Source of the DNA: JABMRF01 sp964434235
Lineage (GTDB): Bacteria > Patescibacteriota > Patescibacteriia > UBA11705 > JABHMO01
DNA: 64,000 bases
NCBI GenBank assembly: GCA_964434235.1
Contig: CAYSUN010000002.1
Span: forward strand, 1 to 64,000
Direction: 5' to 3'
This document shows positions 58,761 through 64,000 of this stretch, piece by piece; positions within the stretch are counted from its first letter, which is position 1, and the number at the start of each line of letters is the position of its first letter. Both the position numbers and the translations under genes were made by a program. Under the pieces are notes generated by a model. That model did not search any database. It saw only the letters and a program-made list of their open reading frames with translations, and was not told the DNA's origin.

Positions 58761-60032
58761 ATGTGGGAAAAATTATCACAAATTTGGCGACTTAAAGACT
58801 TACGTAATAAAATATTATTCGTTTTGGGAATGCTAGTTGTTTTTCGATTAGCTGCACATATTCCGATCCCTGGCGTTAATGTTGAAAATTTGCGTGAGTT
58901 TTTTGGTTCAAATCAAATATTAGGATTATTAAATTTGTTTTCAGGTGGTGGCATGCAGAACTTTTCAATTGTTATGATGGGTGTTGCCCCTTATATTACG
59001 GCTTCAATTATTTTCCAATTATTAGGAATGATTATTCCTAAAATTGAAGATATGCAAAAAGAAGAAGCTGGTAGACAAAAAATTAACATGTGGACAAGGG
59101 TAGCAACTGTTCCATTGGCGATTCTTCAAGCCTACGGTATGATTGCGATTCTAAGACAATCAGCTAAGCCAATTGTTGAAAGTACTGATTTTTTTAGTAT
59201 GGCAGCTATGTTAATTACTATTACAGCTGGAACATTATTCTTAATGTGGATTGGTGAACTTATTACAGAAAAGAAAATTGGAAATGGTATTTCATTATTA
59301 ATTTTTGCTGGAATAATTGTTCGTGTACCAACTGCATTACAAGCTGTTGTTGTCAATTTTAGCCAAGAGCAAGTAATTAATTTATTAGTATTTGCTTTCA
59401 TTGCAGTAGTTACAGTTGTTGGTGTTGTAATAATTAGTGAAGGTCAGAGAAATATTCCAGTTTCATATGCGAAAAGAGTAAGAGGTATGAAAATGTATGG
59501 TGGTATGAATACTCATTTACCAATAAGAGTAAACACTGCTGGAGTAATTCCAATTATCTTTGCAATTTCAATAATTTTATTCCCATCAATGGTTGCCCAG
59601 TTTTTGGTCAGAGTTGATTCTGCTTGGGTAAAAGCTATTAGTGAAGGAGTTATTTCTTTGTTTAACAATCAGCTATTTTACGGAATATTATACTTTTTAT
59701 TAGTTTTTGGATTTACATATTTTTATACTGCGGTAATTTTCCATCCTTATCAGATTGCAGAAAATTTACAAAAAAATGGTGGTTTTATTCCTGGTATTCG
59801 TCCTGGTTCACAAACAGCTGAATATTTGCAAAATACAATTAGTCGAATTACTTTGACTGGTGCTTTGTTTCTTGGTTTAATTGCTGTTTTGCCACTTGTA
59901 ATGCAACAAGTATCAGGATTGCAATCAATGGTAATTGGTGGTACAAGTATATTGATCGTTGTTAGTGTAGCGATTGAAATGGTAAAACAAGTAGAATCAC
60001 AATTAACAATGCGAGATTACGAAGGTTTTTAA
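58761..60032 (+). CDS. secY: protein translocase subunit SecY
   Basis: A 423-residue channel with ten membrane helices. Signatures: RLAAHIPIPGVN in helix one, NLFSGGGMQNFSIVMMGVAPYITASI (plug and helix two), ISEGQRNIPVSYAKRVRG with the cytoplasmic basic loop, and HLPIRVNTAGVIPIIFA. It forms the SecYEG channel for export. 43 bases after L15; a terminator follows. Confidence 0.98.
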   Translation: MWEKLSQIWRLKDLRNKILFVLGMLVVFRLAAHIPIPGVNVENLREFFGSNQILGLLNLFSGGGMQNFSIVMMGVAPYITASIIFQLLGMIIPKIEDMQKEEAGRQKINMWTRVATVPLAILQAYGMIAILRQSAKPIVESTDFFSMAAMLITITAGTLFLMWIGELITEKKIGNGISLLIFAGIIVRVPTALQAVVVNFSQEQVINLLVFAFIAVVTVVGVVIISEGQRNIPVSYAKRVRGMKMYGGMNTHLPIRVNTAGVIPIIFAISIILFPSMVAQFLVRVDSAWVKAISEGVISLFNNQLFYGILYFLLVFGFTYFYTAVIFHPYQIAENLQKNGGFIPGIRPGSQTAEYLQNTISRITLTGALFLGLIAVLPLVMQQVSGLQSMVIGGTSILIVVSVAIEMVKQVESQLTMRDYEGF

Positions 60033-60050
60033 TCAATTCAAAATATTGAA

Positions 60051-60079
60051 AAAAATACTGGAGTTTCTCCAGTATTTTT
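60051..60079 (+). terminator. intrinsic terminator after secY
   Basis: aaatactggag/ctccagtattt (11 bp) with a TTT loop and T-run. Confidence 0.85.
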
Positions 60080-60111
60080 GATATACTCTAAACGTAATAA
60101 TTAAATAACTT

Positions 60112-60759
60112 ATGAAAAATTTGTATATATTTGTTGGTCCTCCTGGCTCGGGAAAGGGGACACAGGCCAGTTTGTTATATAAAAAATTCAAAATAAAGAG
60201 TTTTTCTCCTGGCGAAATATTAAGACAAGAAATCAAAAAAAAGACAAAATTTGCCAAACAAATAAAGCCAATTATGGAAAAGGGAGAATTGGTTGCTGAG
60301 GATAAAGTGGCTGATATAATTATAGAAAAATTAGGAAGATTGCGTAGTTCAATTATTTTGGATGGTTTTCCTCGAAGTGTTTATCAAGCAAAAAGGTTAG
60401 ATGATTATTTTCAAAAAAATACAGGAAAATATAATGTAATAGTTTTTGAATATAAATTAACAGAAAAGCAAATTTTAAGTAGAATTGCTGGCCGAAGACA
60501 TTGTGAGTGTGGAGAAATTTATCATGTTGATTTTCGACCACCTAAAATATCGAACTTGTGCGATAAGTGTAAAAGAAAATTAGTTATTCGAGCTGATTCT
60601 CGGTTGGATATAGTAAAAAACAGAATTAAAGTTTATAAAAAAGGGACTATGCCGATTGTTAGATTTTTTAAGCAAAGAAAATTTTATAAATATCATTCAA
60701 TTGATGCAAGTCAATCAATCGAAAAAGTTTTTCAGGCAACAATTAAAATTATTAAATAA
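60112..60759 (+). CDS. adk: adenylate kinase, zinc-type lid
   Basis: The 215-residue enzyme makes two ADP from ATP and AMP. P-loop GPPGSGKGT (residues 9-17), DGFPRSVYQA and RADSRLDIVKNRI are standard. The lid is of the long zinc type (CECGEIYH...CDKC, about residues 131-160). No SD. It follows secY and is followed by map, the usual order. Confidence 0.97.
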   Translation: MKNLYIFVGPPGSGKGTQASLLYKKFKIKSFSPGEILRQEIKKKTKFAKQIKPIMEKGELVAEDKVADIIIEKLGRLRSSIILDGFPRSVYQAKRLDDYFQKNTGKYNVIVFEYKLTEKQILSRIAGRRHCECGEIYHVDFRPPKISNLCDKCKRKLVIRADSRLDIVKNRIKVYKKGTMPIVRFFKQRKFYKYHSIDASQSIEKVFQATIKIIK

Positions 60760-60821
60760 ATAAATATACCAAGATTGGATCAGTATACTTCGACTGTAAT
60801 CTAAATATTTATAACAACCAA

Positions 60822-61577
60822 ATGAGTTTACTAAAAAGTCAAAGTGAAATAAAAACATTAAAAGTAGGAGGTAAAATTTTAGCTGATATTTTGAATAAAG
60901 TATCGCAAATTGTTGCACCTGGTGTTACAACGCAAGAGTTGGCTGATTATGCTGAGGAATTAATTATTGTAGCAGGAGGCCAACCTTCTTTCAAAGGTTA
61001 TGGCGAACCACCATTTCCAAGTGCTTTATGTACATCTGTAAATGCTCAATTGGTGCATGGAGTACCAAGTAATTATGTTTTGAAGAAAGGTGATATTATA
61101 AGTTTAGATATTGGCATGCGCTATCCAAAAAATAATGGATTATTTACAGATATGGCCGTAACTGTACCCGTTGGTTCTATTGATAAAGAGACGGAGCGTT
61201 TACTAGCTGTAACAAAAAAATCATTAGAAATTTGGACTGATAATCTTCGGGCTGGAATTAACTTGTATGAGGTTGGGGGGCTGGTTCAAACTTACATTGA
61301 AAAAGAAGGTTTTTCAGTTATCCGTGATATGGTTGGTCATGGTGTAGGACATGCTGTACATGAAGATCCTGCTATTCCTAATTATTACATTCGGGGAGAA
61401 TTTACATTAAAAGAAGGTATGGTGTTAGCTCTTGAACCAATGGTTAGTATGGGTGATTATAGAATTAAAACTCATAGCGATCATTGGACAGTTACGCCAA
61501 TTGATAATAGTTTAACTGCGCATTATGAGCACACAGTAGTTATTACAAAACATGGTTGTGATATTATTACAAAATAA
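60822..61577 (+). CDS. map: methionine aminopeptidase, type I
   Basis: The 251-residue enzyme removes the initiator methionine from new proteins. Metal ligands are visible in DIGMRYPKNNGLFTDMAVT (Asp, Asp), MVGHGVGHAVHEDP (His), LALEPM (Glu) and HYEHTVVIT (Glu). Residues LVHGVPS supply the substrate His. No SD. In most bacteria infA and rpmJ follow map; here ruvX does. Confidence 0.97.
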   Translation: MSLLKSQSEIKTLKVGGKILADILNKVSQIVAPGVTTQELADYAEELIIVAGGQPSFKGYGEPPFPSALCTSVNAQLVHGVPSNYVLKKGDIISLDIGMRYPKNNGLFTDMAVTVPVGSIDKETERLLAVTKKSLEIWTDNLRAGINLYEVGGLVQTYIEKEGFSVIRDMVGHGVGHAVHEDPAIPNYYIRGEFTLKEGMVLALEPMVSMGDYRIKTHSDHWTVTPIDNSLTAHYEHTVVITKHGCDIITK

Positions 61578-61637
61578 GCATAAAAAAATAGCGAAATTGT
61601 TTTTACTTGAGGCTTAAATCTTGTTAGCTAGAATTGT

Positions 61638-62024
61638 ATGAATTATTTGGCAATTGATTGGGGAAAATCAAAAATTGGGTTAGCCACCGGAAATGAAGAA
61701 ATGAAAATGGCCAGTCCTTTTTTAATTTTAAAAAACGATAAAAATTTGTTTATTGAATTGGAAAAAATTATTACTGATCAAGATATCGAAGCTGTAGTTA
61801 TCGGTCGACCGATTAGTTTGGCTGGTGGAAAAATTATGTCAGAGGAATTTAATTTTTTTATAGAAAAGTTTAAGGATTTGAAGGTTGAGATTATTTTGGA
61901 AGATGAGAGATTATCAACAAAAATGGCACAAAGTATGATGCATGATTTTAAAAAAAGCGACAAAGCTAATGATGATGCTGTTGCAGCTTGTGTAATATTA
62001 CAAAATTATTTGAGTAGACTCTGA
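61638..62024 (+). CDS. ruvX: RuvX/YqgF family RNase H-like nuclease
   Basis: The 128-residue protein starts NYLAIDWGKSKIGLATGNEE (first catalytic Asp), has VIGRPISLAGG, EDERLSTKMA (catalytic Glu region) and a late DDAVAACVILQNYL. YqgF processes the 5' end of pre-16S rRNA. Its TGA is 1 base before recO. Confidence 0.93.
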   Translation: MNYLAIDWGKSKIGLATGNEEMKMASPFLILKNDKNLFIELEKIITDQDIEAVVIGRPISLAGGKIMSEEFNFFIEKFKDLKVEIILEDERLSTKMAQSMMHDFKKSDKANDDAVAACVILQNYLSRL

Positions 62025-62025
62025 T

Positions 62026-62661
62026 ATGGAGAAATTGCAAAAAACAAAGGGTTTGGTCCTTAGTAAAAAAAATTGGCGGGAAGATGACCTGCTTTTTTCT
62101 ATTTTAACGGAAGATTTTGGAAAAATTATGGCGGTGGCAACTGGAGTAAAGAAAATTTCCAGTAAACTTAGAGGACATTTAGCTTCAGCTGGCATTGTGG
62201 AAATTTTATTTGTCCAAGGTAAAAGTTTTAAAAAAATTACCCACGCTTATTTAATTGAGCCAATTAAGTTTGAAAACAGTAAAGATTACTATTTGCTTAA
62301 TGTAATTTATGAAATTTTGGATAAAGCAACTATTGAAGATGATTATAATCACGGTGTTTGGGAATTAACTACTTGGTTTTGTAAAAATATAGTAAATTAT
62401 GAAAATTTTCAGCAAAGAATGTTTCTTTTAAATATTTATTTAATTAAATTGTGTCAAATTATTGGTTTTAAAATAAACGTTGAAAAAACTAAACTTGGTC
62501 AAGAAGTAATTGATTTAATTGAACAGATACAAAACACTCAACAGGAAAATTTTAAGGTAAAAAAAGAATATAATCGTAGACTACTTGTTTTTTTGGTTAG
62601 ACATTTACAAAACAATTTGGAACAAAAGATTAATTCTTTGGAATTCATAAATAATTTATAA
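62026..62661 (+). CDS. recO: DNA repair protein RecO
   Basis: A 211-residue RecO: an N-terminal OB fold (KTKGLVLSKKNWREDDLLFSILTEDFG, GVKKISSKLRGHLASA) and a helical C-terminal part. It loads RecA onto gaps with RecR. It lacks the C-terminal zinc-binding cysteines of some RecO and is slightly short. Starts 1 base after ruvX, so the two are coupled. Confidence 0.92.
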   Translation: MEKLQKTKGLVLSKKNWREDDLLFSILTEDFGKIMAVATGVKKISSKLRGHLASAGIVEILFVQGKSFKKITHAYLIEPIKFENSKDYYLLNVIYEILDKATIEDDYNHGVWELTTWFCKNIVNYENFQQRMFLLNIYLIKLCQIIGFKINVEKTKLGQEVIDLIEQIQNTQQENFKVKKEYNRRLLVFLVRHLQNNLEQKINSLEFINNL

Positions 62662-62671
62662 TTTAAAAAGA

Positions 62672-62704
62672 AAAAAGAGGCTGTGAGTGCACAGACCTCT
62701 TTTT
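62672..62704. terminator. bidirectional terminator
   Basis: agagg-c-tgtg/cacag-a-cctct stem with one mismatch, A-run left and T-run right, between recO and the convergent MYG1-like gene. Confidence 0.8.
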
Positions 62705-62719
62705 GTGTGGGGAGAATTT

Positions 62720-63934
62720 TTATATTATTTCGTTGGCCCTGATTTCAAGGCATCTTGGCAAGGACCAGAGCCACCAAGGACAGGGGTTTCGGGAAGTGGA
62801 AGTGCAGGACTTTTTGTCCACACAACCAAACCTCCAATCTTCTGGAAAACGAGTGTTATCCAAAGAAATTTTCAAATACTCTACGATCTTTTCCAAGGGG
62901 ATCTTGGTTGGTTCAATGTTCGGGGTTGACAGACTTCCGTTCAGAATGAAATGTCCACCACGACCAGAACACTGGAAATACCAGATATTGCCTGGGCCAT
63001 TGCCCTCCTTTGTGAGGTTTCTTGTTACTAGCGGTCGAATTTTCCGAATCAGCTGTTCTTCAAGGTTCAAAATTCGAAACAAGCTGAACAGCTTTACTCT
63101 GGCTTGAGTCTTGGTGTGAACCATGACTTGTCCATTAGATTTCTTTTGGACAATAATGTCCGCATTGACCCCTTTGCCAAAGCGTCCGGCCTTGGCAATT
63201 TCACTCATGTCAGATTCAATTACTAGCAGGGTCAATTTTTGGCCTTTGTGGCCTTTTATTTCCTCGATTTTGCCCTTTTTGACAATTTCTTGGAGTGCTT
63301 CTTGAAACTCCTCTTTTTGACGGAAAATTGCTTGCAAAATGTGGTTTTCCCACATTATAGGCAAATCTTCCTGACCAATATTTTTATAGTAATTGTTCAG
63401 GATTTCTCCTACACCGTTAAGTGAAAAAAGGTACTCACTTTTAGGTGTTTCAAAAAGAGCCGTGAACGCACTGACTGCCCAATTTAGATTTTTGATCTGG
63501 AAATTTGGGAAGACCCTCCGAAGCAGGTTGATTGCCGTACCAAGTCCAAGGCCGTGTTTCTTTGTGTCGACATCAACGTTGTTGACATCTTTGGCAAACA
63601 CGTAGTCAAGAATGATCTTGACGTGTGGTTTGTCTTCGATGGGCAACGTTTTGGCCACCAAGGTAACAGCGCATTCATCAACTGCACGCAATATTCCTTT
63701 TTGGGGATTGGCGTGCTCGTTAAACTGACCATCGCCGATTCCGACTTCCACTGATCCATTCGGCGCATACTTCCGGAGCCATTCCTTTGTGCCAAACATT
63801 GTTAGCAAAACAACTGCTGAGGCTTCATCCGCGTGCGGATGGGCATGGGTTTGAAACATGATTTCTTGCCCAGCGACCGTGATCGGAAACTGGATCATGT
63901 TTTCGCCGATTTCAATGAATTGTACTTGATTCAA
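62720..63934 (-). CDS. MYG1-like predicted metal-dependent hydrolase
   Basis: A 404-residue protein that starts at TTG 63934, 6 bases after GGAGGTG. MFQTHAHPHADEASAVVLL (about residues 27-45) resembles the THxGxFHADEALA opening of MYG1, a DHH-like nuclease family; FNEHANPQKG (about 72-81) stands where DHHQ would be, so a ligand may have changed. The middle and C-terminal parts have TKTQARVKLFSL and GRGGHFILNGS. Codon use is more GC-rich than in the ribosomal block. A TATAAT box (63985-63990, minus strand) may be its -10; its -35 is beyond the window. The exact substrate is unknown. Confidence 0.55.
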   Translation of the reverse strand: MNQVQFIEIGENMIQFPITVAGQEIMFQTHAHPHADEASAVVLLTMFGTKEWLRKYAPNGSVEVGIGDGQFNEHANPQKGILRAVDECAVTLVAKTLPIEDKPHVKIILDYVFAKDVNNVDVDTKKHGLGLGTAINLLRRVFPNFQIKNLNWAVSAFTALFETPKSEYLFSLNGVGEILNNYYKNIGQEDLPIMWENHILQAIFRQKEEFQEALQEIVKKGKIEEIKGHKGQKLTLLVIESDMSEIAKAGRFGKGVNADIIVQKKSNGQVMVHTKTQARVKLFSLFRILNLEEQLIRKIRPLVTRNLTKEGNGPGNIWYFQCSGRGGHFILNGSLSTPNIEPTKIPLEKIVEYLKISLDNTRFPEDWRFGCVDKKSCTSTSRNPCPWWLWSLPRCLEIRANEII

Positions 63935-64000
63935 GAGACACCTCCAATAAAAAAAGTTGTTAATTTACAAAACTTTAACTTTGAATTATAGCATAGAATT

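Noticed and set aside
1..64000. tRNA genes and CRISPR arrays
   Set aside because: I found no cloverleaf with a GTTCRA-type T arm and no regularly spaced direct repeats.

Overview
The window is an AT-rich stretch of a bacterial genome that reads like a member of the Candidate Phyla Radiation (Patescibacteria). The main evidence is the ribosomal-protein cluster: it runs from S12 to L15 in bacterial order, but L30 is missing, with only 5 bases between S5 and L15. Supporting signs are a zinc-type S14 and L28, a ComEC split from its metallo-beta-lactamase part, a type IV pilin beside PilT, and a large share of genes with no recognisable family. TGA is an ordinary stop (several genes end in it), so this is not a code-25 lineage. 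Ten Ns at 24751-24760 mark an assembly gap.

Layout. 1-4550: small orphan genes (a CYTH-like protein, a broken HD-domain gene, a coiled-coil protein, two paralogous membrane proteins), each with a good Shine-Dalgarno (SD) and often a consensus promoter. 4549-7768: ileS behind a long T-box-like leader, with mobile palindromic repeats in the leader and in the coding frame. 8457-11075: the most striking locus, a consensus promoter followed by about 1.65 kb packed with perfect hairpins and without convincing genes, then three small SD-led ORFs and a terminator. It looks like a very large structured RNA that I cannot assign to a known class. 11159-22803: an FAD dehydrogenase, a SanA-like protein, a frameshifted MFS transporter behind a riboswitch-like attenuator, a DHH-like protein, U32 peptidase, RuvA, FemAB-like and glycosyltransferase genes, a degenerate receiver protein, and a gene with two in-frame stops. 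22899-33735: ComEC channel, gap-containing gene, flavodoxin, HD protein, then a 5.7-kb segment (NYN, ComEC-type hydrolase, surface protein, Memo-like, Ndk) bounded by 170-bp inverted repeats. 33807-42763 (mostly minus strand): pilin/PilT, a MarR-controlled MacAB-like efflux operon, a nucleotidyltransferase-like gene with an XRE regulator, and rpmB. 42925-62661: M50 protease and the str/S10/spc translation block with secY, adk, map, ruvX and recO. 62720-63934: a MYG1-like protein on the minus strand.

Two gene styles alternate. Conserved housekeeping genes mostly lack an SD and sit behind short AT-rich spacers made of reiterated words. Orphan or regulated genes carry strong SDs and sigma-70 promoters, nearly all with 17-bp spacing. 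tuf, with an SD inside a hairpin, and rpsG, preceded by an SD-led mini-ORF, are exceptions that suggest translational control. Pilin, PilT, ComEC and the ComEC-type hydrolase are consistent with DNA uptake, and the efflux operon is probably autoregulated through a palindrome in front of marR.
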